Positions 7,482 through 15,691 of a stretch of DNA of 19,369 bases are shown piece after piece. The stretch is from JAAZNO01 sp012798275 (GTDB lineage: Bacteria > Chloroflexota > Anaerolineae > B4-G1 > SLSP01). Position 1 is the first letter of the stretch. Each line of letters starts with the position of its first letter. Both the position numbers and the translations under genes were made by a program. The notes under the pieces are model-generated. The model did no database searches. It was not told the origin of the DNA and saw only the letters and a program-made list of their open reading frames with translations. Location: positions 1 through 19,369 of the forward strand of contig DAOPQD010000065.1 of NCBI GenBank assembly GCA_035347995.1, read 5' to 3'.

Positions 7482-7531
7482 CAATCACCTCCAATAAGGA
7501 CTGGATTGTGATACACCAACGGACTGACAAA

Positions 7532-7559
7532 AGTATAGGCCGCTTTGTGTTGCTTGCAA
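7532..7559 (-). promoter_or_regulatory. Sigma70-type promoter for the NACHT-FGE module
   Basis: On the minus strand, TTGCAA (7559-7554) is followed after 16 bp by TATACT (7537-7532). The expected transcript start near 7525 leaves a ~45-nt leader before the ATG at 7481. The -10 matches consensus at 5 of 6 positions and the -35 at 4 of 6. Confidence 0.5.
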
Positions 7560-7810
7560 CTGGCGTTGAAGAGGGCCAGGGCGGTGAGACTACAGCCACA
7601 GATCATGCGCAGCATGAAACGGATTATGCCAGTTGCACTATCTGTAGAGTTTCTAGACCCAGAGTATCATGATCTTCGGAACCAATGCCCCCAGGCGAAC
7701 CTCGCTTATCGTTAGCAGTGAAATCGTACTTCATTCTCGGCAGAATTTGTGGATGGCACCGTTACCGGCGCGATGAAAGCAGGAATGGCTGCTTACCCGA
7801 TGTAATCCAA
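7560..7810. other. Intergenic stretch without a recognised feature
   Basis: Lower-GC sequence between the NACHT promoter and the hairpin element beside the tRNA. An open frame runs plus from 7685 into the tRNA, but it has no ribosome site and overlaps hairpins and the tRNA, so no gene is called. Confidence 0.5.
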
Positions 7811-7851
7811 GGGGGCTTTGCAGCCGGGCGCAGCCCGCCTGCAAAGCCCCC
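7811..7851. repeat. Long hairpin of the composite hairpin repeat family
   Basis: Bases 7811-7829 pair with 7833-7851 around the loop GCA, 19 bp with one C-C mismatch. Read on the minus strand, the order hairpin, poly(T), GTG, hairpin ending GCAGGCGGGC matches the right-edge element at 18932-19018. Confidence 0.7.
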
Positions 7852-7853
7852 AC

Positions 7854-7897
7854 AAAAAAAATTTCGCTTCCCCCCGCGTTGGCGCGAGGGAAAAGCG
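7854..7897 (-). terminator. Intrinsic terminator after tRNA-Val
   Basis: On the minus strand an imperfect GC-rich hairpin (7897-7883 with 7878-7865, loop CCAA) is followed by AAA and eight Ts (7861-7854). It begins 7 nt past the tRNA 3' end, so it probably ends the tRNA transcript. Confidence 0.65.
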
Positions 7898-7903
7898 GGG
7901 CAA

Positions 7904-7977
7904 TGGGCGGTACAGGACTCGAACCTGTGGCCTCCTCCGTGTAAGGGAGGCGCTCTAACCGACTGAGCTAACCGCCC
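7904..7977 (-). tRNA. trnV: tRNA-Val (anticodon UAC)
   Basis: The 74-nt minus-strand sequence folds fully: acceptor GGGCGGT/ACCGCCC, D-arm GCTC/GAGC, anticodon stem CCTCC/GGAGG with loop CTTACAC (anticodon TAC), variable loop AGGCC, T-arm ACAGG/CCTGT with loop TTCGAGT, discriminator A. CCA is not encoded. It lies 65 bp downstream of the glycolate-oxidase fusion, in the same direction. Confidence 0.96.
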
Positions 7978-8042
7978 GCGGCGTTATCATAACAGACTTC
8001 GGGTCGAAGTCAATCGCGCTGTCGGCCTGCCGGGGCGAGGCT

Positions 8043-11000
8043 TCACGCCGCCGGCAGGAAATCCCCCACCAGAATCCCCGCCGGGTCCCAGCGGGCCTTG
8101 AGCGCGCGCATGAACTCCCCGGCCTCGGGGCGACGTCCCCACGGATTCACGCTTCCCCGCACGGCATCCGGCAGCGCCAGGGCCACGGTGTAGCCTCCCG
8201 CCGCCTCGGCCGCCTGCCGCAGCGCCTCGATCCACGCGGCGAGCGCTGCCGCTGACAGGCCCTCCGCCGGCCGCCCCACCCAGGCGAGGCCCATCGCCGC
8301 GTCCACCAGCAGCGGCAACCCGGCGAGCGCGCTTTCCTGCGCGCGGATGACGTCGCGCAGCGCTTTCACCGGGACCCCCGTCCGCAGCAGCGTCTCCTGC
8401 GGCGCGCCGACAAAGCTCGTCCATACGTCCGTGCCTGTGAACGTGGCGTCCACAGCCGGCCGGGGCGCGCCGGCGTGGCGCAGCGTCTCGGTCAACCGCT
8501 CGGCCTCGCGCTCCACATCCTGCGGCAGCCCTTCCAGGGTGATGAGCAGCCCGGCGGGAAGGCGCGCGCCTCCCGGCAGGGCACACTCGCGGCAGGCGAG
8601 CAGGGCGGAGGCGACCAGCACGAAGGGGCGCACCTGGTCCGCCCACGCCAGCGCCTGTTGCAGGTCCTCCGCGGGCCAGCAGAGGGTCGTCTGGACGCGC
8701 GGCAGCGGCATGATGCGGAAGGTCGCCTCGGTGATGAAGCCCAACGTGCCGTAGGAGCCGATCAGCAGTTTGGGCAGATCGTAGCCGGCGACGTTCTTTA
8801 CCAGCGGGCGGCCGGCGCGCACCAGGCGTCCATCCGGCAAGACGACGGTGGCGCAGAGCAGCAGGTCGCGCACGCTGCCGTAGCGCATCCGCAGCGGGCC
8901 GTTGATATTGGCGGCGACCAGGCCGCCGATCGTCGTCCCTTCCCAGGGGCTTGCCAGGGCGGCCTGCATTCCCACCTCGCGCAACCGCGCCTGCACCTCG
9001 TGGACGGGCGTCCCCGCGCCGACGGTGATGTAGAGATCGTCGAGCGTCAGCACGCTCACGCCCCGCAGCGCCGCGCTGGAGAGGCACACGGCCCCTTGCG
9101 GCGCTGCCGTCCACGCTTTGCCGATGACGACCGGGCGTCGCGCCGCGCTCAGCGCTGCCAGTCCCGCCGCGGCTTCCTCAGCGCTTGCCGGCGTGAAGGT
9201 GGCCGCCGCGGGCAGCTTGCACTCAGGGAGGGACACGGCAGGCAGCGGCGTCGGCAGCACCTTGCCGGGGTTCATCCGGTCGTCGGGGTCGAAGACGGCC
9301 TTGAGGTCATGCATGGCGGTCAGCTCCGCCGGACCGTAGAGCAGTGGCATGAAGGCGCGCTTTTCGATGCCCACGCCGTGCTCGCCGGTGATGGTCCCGC
9401 CGTAGGCGACGCACAGCGTCAGGATGCGCCGCCCGGCCTCATGGATGCGGGCCATGAACGCGGGGTTCTCCGGCTCCTGGATGAGGATGAAGGGGTGCAG
9501 GTTGCCGTCTCCCGCGTGCATGACGTAGGCTACCTGCAGGTCCAGGTCCGCGCAAATCTGGTTGACCCCGGCGATGGCGTCGCCCAGGCGACTGCGGGGC
9601 ACCGTCCCATCCACCAGGAAATAGGAGGGGGCGAGCCGCGCCAGCGCTCCTAACGCGCTCTTCCGTCCGTACCAGAGGCGGTCGCGCTCGGCCGCGTCCC
9701 GCGCAATCTGCAGGTCGAAGGCCTGGAAACGCTCCAGCACCGCCACGACCTCGGCCATTTGGGGATCGAGGCTCTCCGGGTAGCCGTCCACTTCCACAAT
9801 CATCACCGCGCCGGCGTCGGTCGGGAGTCCCAAATGGAGGTAGTCCTCGATGATGCGGACGATTTTCTGATCCATGAGCTCCAGCGTCGCGGGGATCAGT
9901 CCCTGGGCGATGATGGCGGAGACGGCGCGCCCGGCGGTCTCGATGGAATCGAAGGCGGCGCGCAGGGTGCGCAGCGCGGGCGGGTTGCTGAGGAGGCGGA
10001 TCTCGGCCTGCGTCACCACGCCCAGGGTCCCCTCGCTGCCGGTGAAAAGGCCCACGAAGTCGTATTCGGGCCTGTCGAAGGCGTGCCCGCCAAAGTGCAC
10101 GGCGCGCCCGTCGGCGAGGACGACCTCCAGGCCGGTGATGTAGTTGGTGGTGACGCCGTACTTGAAGCAGTGTGGCCCGCCGGCGTTGGCCGCGATGTTG
10201 CCTCCCAGGGTTGCGGAGCGTCCGCTCGCCGGGTCGGCGGGAAAGTACAGCCCGCGCGTTTTGACGAGCTCATCAAAGGCGAGGTTGATGACGCCAGCCT
10301 GCACGGTGACGCTGCGCCCGGTCACCTCCAGGTCGGTGACGGCCTTCAGGCGTGACAATTCCAGGATCAGGCCGCCGTTTTCGGCGACGGCACCACCGGC
10401 AAGCCCGGTGCCTGCTCCCCGCGCGATGAGGGGCAGCTGCTGTTCCCGCGCCCAGGCGACAGTGGCCTGCACCTCGGCCGTATTGTGGGGGAGGATCACG
10501 GCGGTGGGCCGGCCGTGTTCCAGCGCGGCGTCGCGCTCGTAGGGGAGGCGCTCGGTCGTGTCGCTGATGACTCGCGCGGGGCCGAGGCGTTGCGCGAGCG
10601 CGCGCAGGCTGGGATCCGCCGGCGGACGCACGCGCGGCAGCAACGCGCGCTTGCTGATGGGTTTGGGTGTTGGGTGGGGCTGTGGAGCGCGCCGGGCTTC
10701 GACCGCCGCGGCGCGATAGGACAGCTCGAGAAGCTCCGCGACGTGCATGACTTTGATGGGCAAGCCGGCGCGGCGTACGCCGGAAATCAACTGCATGGCG
10801 CAGCCGACGTTGGTCACGGCGAGCACGTCCGCCCCGGTCGCGGCGATGTCGGCGATCTTGGCGTCGAGGATGGCGTTGGCCGTCTCCGCCTGCACGATGT
10901 TGTAGATGCCGGCGCTGCCGCAGCATTGATCGGGCTGGGTGAGCTCCACCAGCTCCAGCTGGGGGATGGCGCGCAGCAGGTCGCGGGGTTGGGTGATGAT

Positions 11001-11993
11001 CTTTTGCGCGTGGCGCAGGTGGCAGGAGTCGGCGTAAGTCACGCGGAGGGGGAGCGCGCCCTGTGGCGGAGTGTGCAGATGGGTCGCCATGAACTCGTTG
11101 AAGTCCTGCACCAGGGCGACGAAGCGTTGGGCACGTTCGGCGTAGGCCGGATCTTCCTGGAGCATGGATGCATATTCCTTGAGCTGCGCGCCGCAGCCCC
11201 CCGCATTGTTGATGACGGCGTCGTAGTCGTCGGCGAGAAAGGCGTCAATGTTGCGTCGCGCCAGCTCGAGCGCGAGCGTCTCGTGGCCGGTGTGCAGCTG
11301 CGCCGCGCCGCAACAGGTCTGCGCGGCGGGGAAGTGCACCTCGTAGCCGTTGCGCTGCAGCACGTGGACGCTGGCGGCGTTCATGCCGGTGAGGAAGGCC
11401 TCCTGAATGCAGCCGACGAAGAAAGCGACCTTGCCGCGCTTCTCGCCCAGGGCCGGTGCCGGTTGGCGGGTTTCCAGGAAGTGGGTGTCCAGCGGCGGGA
11501 GGATGGCTTCCATGCCTTTGAGGGGCTGCGGCAGGAAGTTCAGTGTCCGCACGGCCTTCTGCAGGCCGCTCTTCTCGTAGAGCCGCATCAACCGCGCGAC
11601 GGCCTTGAGCCGTCCGGTGTGGGGCATCATCTGGTAGAGGCCCAGCCACATCGCAAAACGCTCGACGGGTCCCGCGCGGCGTTGCTGTTCGAGGTCAATA
11701 CGTGCGCCCTCGATCAACGCGCCGTAGGGGACGCCCGAAGGGCAGGCCGATTCGCAGGCACGGCATTCCAGACAGAGCAGCAGGTGTTCGGCGTAGGGGC
11801 CGAGGAAGGCGTCGGCGTCGAGCGCGCCCTCGGCGGCGGCCTTCATCAGCACGATGCGCCCGCGGGGGGCGTCCATCTCCGTGCCGAAGACGGCGTAGGT
11901 AGGACAGGCATCCAGGCACAGGCCGCAGTGGATGCATTGGGCCAGCATCGAACGGTATTCAGCGGTGCGCATTTTGCGAAGTTCCAGGGTCAT
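8043..11993 (-). CDS. glcFDE: Fused glycolate oxidase-type protein, GlcF-GlcD-GlcE in one chain (1316 aa)
   Basis: Oxidises a 2-hydroxy acid (glycolate or D-lactate type) with FAD and passes electrons through Fe-S clusters, probably to the quinone pool. Order: GlcF-like iron-sulfur part (1-430) with two 4Fe-4S motifs (C20, C23, C26, C30; C74, C77, C80, C84) and two CCG motifs (C227-C228, C357-C358); a basic/Pro-rich linker (about 430-455); GlcD-like FAD domain and C-terminal domain (456-915) with GAGTGLAGG, ATLGGNIAANAGG, HAGDGNLHP (826-834) and GEHGVGIEK; GlcE-like second FAD-binding domain (920-1316) with TTIGGLVAANINGP and KNVAGYDLPKLLIGS. Usually these are three genes. Start ATG at 11993 has a GAGG 7 nt upstream and a promoter. 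The frame is open throughout, so the fusion is real in this sequence. Substrate cannot be told from sequence alone. Confidence 0.93.
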   Translation of the reverse strand: MTLELRKMRTAEYRSMLAQCIHCGLCLDACPTYAVFGTEMDAPRGRIVLMKAAAEGALDADAFLGPYAEHLLLCLECRACESACPSGVPYGALIEGARIDLEQQRRAGPVERFAMWLGLYQMMPHTGRLKAVARLMRLYEKSGLQKAVRTLNFLPQPLKGMEAILPPLDTHFLETRQPAPALGEKRGKVAFFVGCIQEAFLTGMNAASVHVLQRNGYEVHFPAAQTCCGAAQLHTGHETLALELARRNIDAFLADDYDAVINNAGGCGAQLKEYASMLQEDPAYAERAQRFVALVQDFNEFMATHLHTPPQGALPLRVTYADSCHLRHAQKIITQPRDLLRAIPQLELVELTQPDQCCGSAGIYNIVQAETANAILDAKIADIAATGADVLAVTNVGCAMQLISGVRRAGLPIKVMHVAELLELSYRAAAVEARRAPQPHPTPKPISKRALLPRVRPPADPSLRALAQRLGPARVISDTTERLPYERDAALEHGRPTAVILPHNTAEVQATVAWAREQQLPLIARGAGTGLAGGAVAENGGLILELSRLKAVTDLEVTGRSVTVQAGVINLAFDELVKTRGLYFPADPASGRSATLGGNIAANAGGPHCFKYGVTTNYITGLEVVLADGRAVHFGGHAFDRPEYDFVGLFTGSEGTLGVVTQAEIRLLSNPPALRTLRAAFDSIETAGRAVSAIIAQGLIPATLELMDQKIVRIIEDYLHLGLPTDAGAVMIVEVDGYPESLDPQMAEVVAVLERFQAFDLQIARDAAERDRLWYGRKSALGALARLAPSYFLVDGTVPRSRLGDAIAGVNQICADLDLQVAYVMHAGDGNLHPFILIQEPENPAFMARIHEAGRRILTLCVAYGGTITGEHGVGIEKRAFMPLLYGPAELTAMHDLKAVFDPDDRMNPGKVLPTPLPAVSLPECKLPAAATFTPASAEEAAAGLAALSAARRPVVIGKAWTAAPQGAVCLSSAALRGVSVLTLDDLYITVGAGTPVHEVQARLREVGMQAALASPWEGTTIGGLVAANINGPLRMRYGSVRDLLLCATVVLPDGRLVRAGRPLVKNVAGYDLPKLLIGSYGTLGFITEATFRIMPLPRVQTTLCWPAEDLQQALAWADQVRPFVLVASALLACRECALPGGARLPAGLLITLEGLPQDVEREAERLTETLRHAGAPRPAVDATFTGTDVWTSFVGAPQETLLRTGVPVKALRDVIRAQESALAGLPLLVDAAMGLAWVGRPAEGLSAAALAAWIEALRQAAEAAGGYTVALALPDAVRGSVNPWGRRPEAGEFMRALKARWDPAGILVGDFLPAA

Positions 11994-12079
11994 GGGTCAT
12001 CCTCATTGAAAGTAAGTGAGCGCCAGAATCGCGAATCGGCAAATCGGCCAATAGGCGATGGGTGGATTTCTTGGATGCC

Positions 12080-12107
12080 AGTATACTTTCCTGCCGTGAA
12101 TCGTCAA
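12080..12107 (-). promoter_or_regulatory. Promoter for the glcFDE fusion
   Basis: Minus strand TTGACG (12107-12102), 16-bp spacer, TATACT (12085-12080). Predicted leader about 80 nt before the ATG at 11993. It is divergent from the promoter at 12166-12194, with only about 58 bp between the two -35 elements. Confidence 0.6.
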
Positions 12108-12165
12108 TTTGGGGCCGCAACGCAAACTCCAGTTGGTGAGGTTGTCCCTGCCGTCGTCATTTGCC

Positions 12166-12194
12166 TTGACTGTACGCACAACCTGCCCTATAAT
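12166..12194 (+). promoter_or_regulatory. Promoter for the DJ-1/PfpI gene
   Basis: TTGACT (12166-12171), 17-bp spacer, perfect TATAAT (12189-12194). Predicted transcript start near 12201, giving a ~70-nt leader before the ATG at 12273. This is the closest match to sigma70 consensus seen in the window. Confidence 0.75.
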
Positions 12195-12272
12195 AGATTA
12201 TGGGTCGTCGTGTTGCGACGGCAGCTATTTTCACTTCACATCGGTCACACATTCATTAAGGAGGATAGGTGT

Positions 12273-12854
12273 ATGGCGGCCAAGAAGATTTTGATTCTCG
12301 CAGGTGATTTCGTTGAGGATTATGAGCTCATGGTGCCGTTCCAGGCCTTGCTGATGGTGGGCCACGAAGTCCATGTCGTTTGTCCGGGCAAGAAGGCGGG
12401 CGACAAGGTGCGCACGGCGATTCATGACTTCGAGGGCGATCAGACCTACAGTGAGAAGCCGGGGCACAATTTCGTGCTTAACGCCACGTTCGCGGAGGTC
12501 AAGGCCGAGGATTACGACGCCCTGCTGCTCCCCGGCGGACGCGCGCCGGAATACATCCGCCTCGATGCTGAGGTGATCAAGATCGTGCAGCATTTTGCCC
12601 AGGCTGGCAAGCCCATTGCGGCAATCTGCCATGGGCCGCAGATTCTGGCGGCGGCGGGCGTCCTCAAGGGGAAGGAATGCACGGCCTACCCCGCTGTGGG
12701 TCCAGACGTCACCAATGCGGGCGCGACTTTCATTCCCCTCGCGGCGGATCAGGCGCACGTGGATGGCAATCTGGTCAGCGCGCCGGCCTGGCCGGCTCAT
12801 CCGGCGTGGCTGGCAGCGTTCCTCAAGGTGCTGGGTACGCAGATCAAGCTCTAA
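12273..12854 (+). CDS. DJ-1/PfpI family protein (193 aa)
   Basis: A glutamine-amidotransferase-like fold protein of the DJ-1/PfpI superfamily, whose members include proteases/deglycases and chaperones acting on stress-damaged proteins. The nucleophile elbow AICHGPQ places Cys119-His120, and the conserved acidic residue is Glu15 in GDFVEDYE, as in PfpI-like proteins. Length is normal. Start ATG 12273 has AAGGAGG 8 nt upstream; a longer open frame extends upstream only as antisense to glcFDE. It is transcribed alone from its own strong promoter. There is no signal peptide, so it should be cytoplasmic. Exact activity (protease, deglycase or other hydrolase) is not determined by the sequence. Confidence 0.93.
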   Translation: MAAKKILILAGDFVEDYELMVPFQALLMVGHEVHVVCPGKKAGDKVRTAIHDFEGDQTYSEKPGHNFVLNATFAEVKAEDYDALLLPGGRAPEYIRLDAEVIKIVQHFAQAGKPIAAICHGPQILAAAGVLKGKECTAYPAVGPDVTNAGATFIPLAADQAHVDGNLVSAPAWPAHPAWLAAFLKVLGTQIKL

Positions 12855-12874
12855 GTTCGCCGGTAGCTCTCACG

Positions 12875-12913
12875 GCCCCATGGTGTGTGTCTGAATGACC
12901 GGCGCCATGGGGC
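12875..12913 (+). terminator. Weak terminator-like hairpin after the DJ-1/PfpI gene
   Basis: Bases 12875-12883 (GCCCCATGG) pair with 12905-12913 (CCATGGGGC) across a 21-nt loop, 20 bp past the stop codon. The following sequence has only a poor T-tract. Confidence 0.35.
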
Positions 12914-13021
12914 GCTTGATTTCTGGATCATGCCGCGCGCTCTGTCCCGTGGGGTGGGCTCATGGATGAGCACGGAGTTGGAGTTGACATTGTCCCTGCG
13001 GCGCACTGCCGAGATGAAAAT

Positions 13022-13067
13022 GTGAGCCGTGAACCGTGACTACGACAACTCTCTCCTCACGGCTCAC
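13022..13067. repeat. 11-bp perfect inverted repeat upstream of the 94-aa gene
   Basis: GTGAGCCGTGA (13022-13032) is the reverse complement of 13057-13067, with 24 nt between. It ends 27 bp before the start codon. It could be a leader hairpin, an operator or a degenerate intergenic repeat. Confidence 0.5.
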
Positions 13068-13093
13068 TGATCTCTATTTGCTGAGGTGTGCTT

Positions 13094-13378
13094 ATGTTGC
13101 GACGCATGGTACGTGAAACGGCTTTTCGCCTGAGCCGACGGGATCTGGCGGCCTTCCTGGCGGATCACGAGGAGCAGCTGCTGCTGATTTTCCGTGACGA
13201 GATGGAAAAACTGGACGCGGAGATCCCCGAGGAGAATCTTTTCATTGACCTTCGCCTTGTGCCCTTGGGCGAGATGATCCTCAAGGCTGTGCTGCGAGCG
13301 CTGAATCGCTTCTTGCTGATGGAGGATCCTGAGACCGGGGTGCAAGGTGCCCCAGAGGGGGAACGCGCTTCCCCATGA
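13094..13378 (+). CDS. Small protein of unknown function (94 aa)
   Basis: Not recognised. The start ATG at 13094 has GAGG 7 nt upstream; an in-frame GTG at 13088 is too close to it. The product is rich in Arg, Glu and Leu, with a basic N-terminus (MLRRMVRETAFRLSRRD) and alternating acidic/hydrophobic stretches suggesting helices; no membrane segment or cysteine motif is present. It lies 70 bp before the Mth938-like gene on the same strand, so co-transcription is plausible. Support comes from the ribosome site, codon pattern and position, not from a family match. Confidence 0.65.
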   Translation: MLRRMVRETAFRLSRRDLAAFLADHEEQLLLIFRDEMEKLDAEIPEENLFIDLRLVPLGEMILKAVLRALNRFLLMEDPETGVQGAPEGERASP

Positions 13379-13448
13379 GACCGGCGATGGCGGTCCTCCA
13401 GGCGCTGTCGTCGCCGGCAGGCCGGGGGCCTGGAAAGGGGAATGAGGC

Positions 13449-13811
13449 ATGGAGCCCGTGATCGAGAAGTACAAGTTCGGCGCGATGCGCATCGCCGGCG
13501 AGACCTGCGAGTATGACGTGCTGTTGCGTTGGGACGGTAAGGTGCGTCGCCGCAAGAGCAAGCTGTCCAGGAAAGTCTACGGCACGAGTCACAAAGTCTC
13601 GCTCGATGAGGCAAAGCAGATCTACAAAAAGGGCGCGGAAGTGCTCATTTTTGGGACCGGGAGTTTTGACAAGGCCCGGCTTTCGGATGAGGCGGCGGCC
13701 TATTTCGAGAAAAAGGGCGTGCGGGTGATGCTTGCTCCGACGCCGGAAGCGATTAAACACTGGAATGAGGCGCGCGGCAAGGTCATCGGCCTCTTTCATG
13801 TGACCTGCTGA
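13449..13811 (+). CDS. Mth938-like domain protein (DUF498/NDUFAF3 family, 120 aa)
   Basis: The whole protein matches the Mth938-like fold: an N-terminal strand region (IEKYKFGAMRIAGE), a central VLIFGTGSF (65-73) and a C-terminal helix ending in PTPEAIKHWNEA. The eukaryotic relative NDUFAF3 assists complex I assembly; prokaryotic members are mostly uncharacterised. Length is typical for a single-domain member. Start ATG 13449 has only a modest upstream purine stretch (GGGGAATGAGG). It is downstream of the 94-aa gene and followed by a clear hairpin. Family assignment is from remembered motifs; cellular role is unknown. Confidence 0.82.
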   Translation: MEPVIEKYKFGAMRIAGETCEYDVLLRWDGKVRRRKSKLSRKVYGTSHKVSLDEAKQIYKKGAEVLIFGTGSFDKARLSDEAAAYFEKKGVRVMLAPTPEAIKHWNEARGKVIGLFHVTC

Positions 13812-13836
13812 GCGCCGTCCTGGGGCGATGGATAAC

Positions 13837-13875
13837 AACACCCCAGAGGGGCTGGAACGGCTCCTCTGGGGTGTT
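13837..13875. terminator. Bidirectional terminator-like hairpin between convergent genes
   Basis: AACACCCCAGAGG (13837-13849) pairs perfectly with 13863-13875 across a 13-nt loop. It sits between the plus-strand Mth938-like gene (stop 13811) and the minus-strand hcp (stop 13887). The stem ends in TGTT on both strands, giving short U-rich tails each way. Confidence 0.6.
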
Positions 13876-13886
13876 TGCGTGAAGGC

Positions 13887-15584
13887 TCAGTTCCCCGCGA
13901 CGATGGCGGCAACGTCCGCTTCGACCGATCCAATGGGCTTGATGTCGAAGTGCTGCACCAACACATCCAGCACGCCCGGCGAGACGAACGCCGGCAGGGT
14001 GGGGCCCAGGCGGATGTGCTTGACTCCCAGGGAGAGCAGCGCTAGCAGCACGATGACCGCTTTCTGCTCGTACCAGGCGATGTCGTAGGAAATGGGCAGG
14101 TCATTGATGTCGGCCAATCCCAACGCTGCCTGGAGCTGCAGGGCGATGGCGGCCAGCGAATACGAGTCGTTGCATTGCCCGGCGTCGAGGACACGCGGCA
14201 GGGTGAAGGTCCCGTCGGCGCTGGTGATCTGCCCCAGGTCGAGCTTGTTGTAGCGATACTTGGCGCAGCCCGCTGTGAGGATGACGTACTCCTTGGGCAG
14301 CGCTTGCGCGAGCCGGGTGTAGTAATCGCGGGACTTTTGCCGCCCATCGCAACCGCCCATCACCACGAACCGCTTGATGGCCCCCGTCTGAACTGCCTCG
14401 ATGACCTTATCTGCCACGCTCATCACTGTGTGGTGCGCAAAGCCGATCGGAATGGCGCCGGTCTCCAGCGGTTTGGGGCCGGGGCAGGCCTTGGCCAGGG
14501 CGATGACCGCGCTGAAGTCCTTCGGCTTGCCGGGCTCGCGGTCCGGAATGTGCGGACAGCCGGGCCATCCCGCCATGCCGGTCGTGAAGAGCCGCTCGCG
14601 GTAGCTGGCCTTCACCGGTACGATGCAGTTGGTCGTCATCACGATCGGTCCGCCGAAAGCCTCAAATTCCTGCTGCTGATGCCACCACGAACCACCATAG
14701 TTCCCGGCGAAGTGCGGGTATTTCTTGAAGGCGGGGTAGGCGTTGGCGGGCAGCATCTCGCCGTGCGTGTAGACGTTGAGGCCGGTCCCCTCCGTCTGTT
14801 GCAACAGCTCCTCCAGATCGCGCAGATCGTGCCCGCTGATGAGGATGCCCGGCCCGGGGCGCACGCCCAGAGCCACCTGGGTGGGTTCGGGGTGTCCATA
14901 CGTCTCGGTGTTGGCGGCGTCGAGCAGGCGCATGGCTTCGACGCCCATCTGACCGGTGCGGAGCACCAGGGCGACCAGGTCTTCAGCGGTGAGCTCGTCA
15001 TGGGTTGTGGCGTCGAGCACCTCTTGCATGAAGGCGAGCAGGGCGGCGTTGCTGTGCTCCAGCACATAGGCGTGGTCGGTGTAGGCGGCGAGGCCCTTCA
15101 GGCCGTAGATCAGCAATTCGCGTAGCGAGCGAATGTCGGGGTTCAGGGCGGGATTGGCCATGACGCCCACCTCGCGCCCTTTGGCGGTGAGCGTGTCCAC
15201 ATCGTAGGCGGCGGGAATCCAGCCGCGATGATCCGGCGGCGCGTCGCTACAATTGCTGCCCCGTTGCGCGCGGCAGACCGCTTGAGCGCGCAGGCGCAGC
15301 GCTTCGCGGCGTTCGATGGCCTCGCGGATCAGATGGACGAAGCGGTCCGGGTCAAAGTTGGCGTTGGTGATGGTGGCGAAAAGCGCTTTGGCGACGAATA
15401 AATCGGTCTCCGGATCCACAACGTCCAGGGCGCGCCCGCGCACGCCCCAGAAGGAAATCCCCTTGAGGAGCCAGATCAACAAATCCTGCAGCTGGGCGAC
15501 TTCGGCTGGCTTGCCGCACATGCCGAGGGTGGTGCAGCCCTCATTCTTAGCTGTTTCCTGGCACTGATAGCAAAACATGTCCAT
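13887..15584 (-). CDS. hcp: Hybrid-cluster protein / hydroxylamine reductase (565 aa)
   Basis: Hcp proteins reduce nitric oxide or hydroxylamine, act in nitrosative stress and can transfer NO to thiols; they are cytoplasmic. The N-terminal cysteines C5, C8, C17, C23 (CxxCx8Cx5C) are the spacing of the anaerobe-type enzyme. Likely hybrid-cluster ligands are all present: H252 (GHDL), E276 (HGEML), C320 (NCIVP), C412 (GCDGR), C440 (AGCAKY), C471 (GQCNDS), and E506/K508 (WYEQKA). Full length for the family. Start ATG 15584 has AGGAGG 6 nt upstream; the in-frame ATG at 15602 has none. It follows the ABC transporter in the same direction after 131 bp, with palindromes in the gap. An Hcr reductase partner is not in the window. 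Confidence 0.96.
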   Translation of the reverse strand: MDMFCYQCQETAKNEGCTTLGMCGKPAEVAQLQDLLIWLLKGISFWGVRGRALDVVDPETDLFVAKALFATITNANFDPDRFVHLIREAIERREALRLRAQAVCRAQRGSNCSDAPPDHRGWIPAAYDVDTLTAKGREVGVMANPALNPDIRSLRELLIYGLKGLAAYTDHAYVLEHSNAALLAFMQEVLDATTHDELTAEDLVALVLRTGQMGVEAMRLLDAANTETYGHPEPTQVALGVRPGPGILISGHDLRDLEELLQQTEGTGLNVYTHGEMLPANAYPAFKKYPHFAGNYGGSWWHQQQEFEAFGGPIVMTTNCIVPVKASYRERLFTTGMAGWPGCPHIPDREPGKPKDFSAVIALAKACPGPKPLETGAIPIGFAHHTVMSVADKVIEAVQTGAIKRFVVMGGCDGRQKSRDYYTRLAQALPKEYVILTAGCAKYRYNKLDLGQITSADGTFTLPRVLDAGQCNDSYSLAAIALQLQAALGLADINDLPISYDIAWYEQKAVIVLLALLSLGVKHIRLGPTLPAFVSPGVLDVLVQHFDIKPIGSVEADVAAIVAGN

Positions 15585-15691
15585 GGCATACCTCCTGATC
15601 ATGAATGGTGGAAAGTGAACGGCGCGCAGGCGACCGTGTGCGTCTCCTGATCCGGTTCATTCTCCTCTTATTTTAGCATACCGGCGCGAGT

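Noticed and set aside
7685..7966. 93-aa plus-strand open frame
   Set aside because: It runs through the hairpin element and antisense through tRNA-Val and has no ribosome site.
8475..9653. 392-aa plus-strand open frame
   Set aside because: Antisense shadow of the GlcD/GlcE part of the fusion; low-complexity composition from high GC.
10485..12271. Long plus-strand open frame running antisense through glcFDE into the DJ-1/PfpI gene
   Set aside because: Upstream of 12273 it is only the high-GC antisense of glcFDE; the promoter and AAGGAGG site place the real start at 12273.
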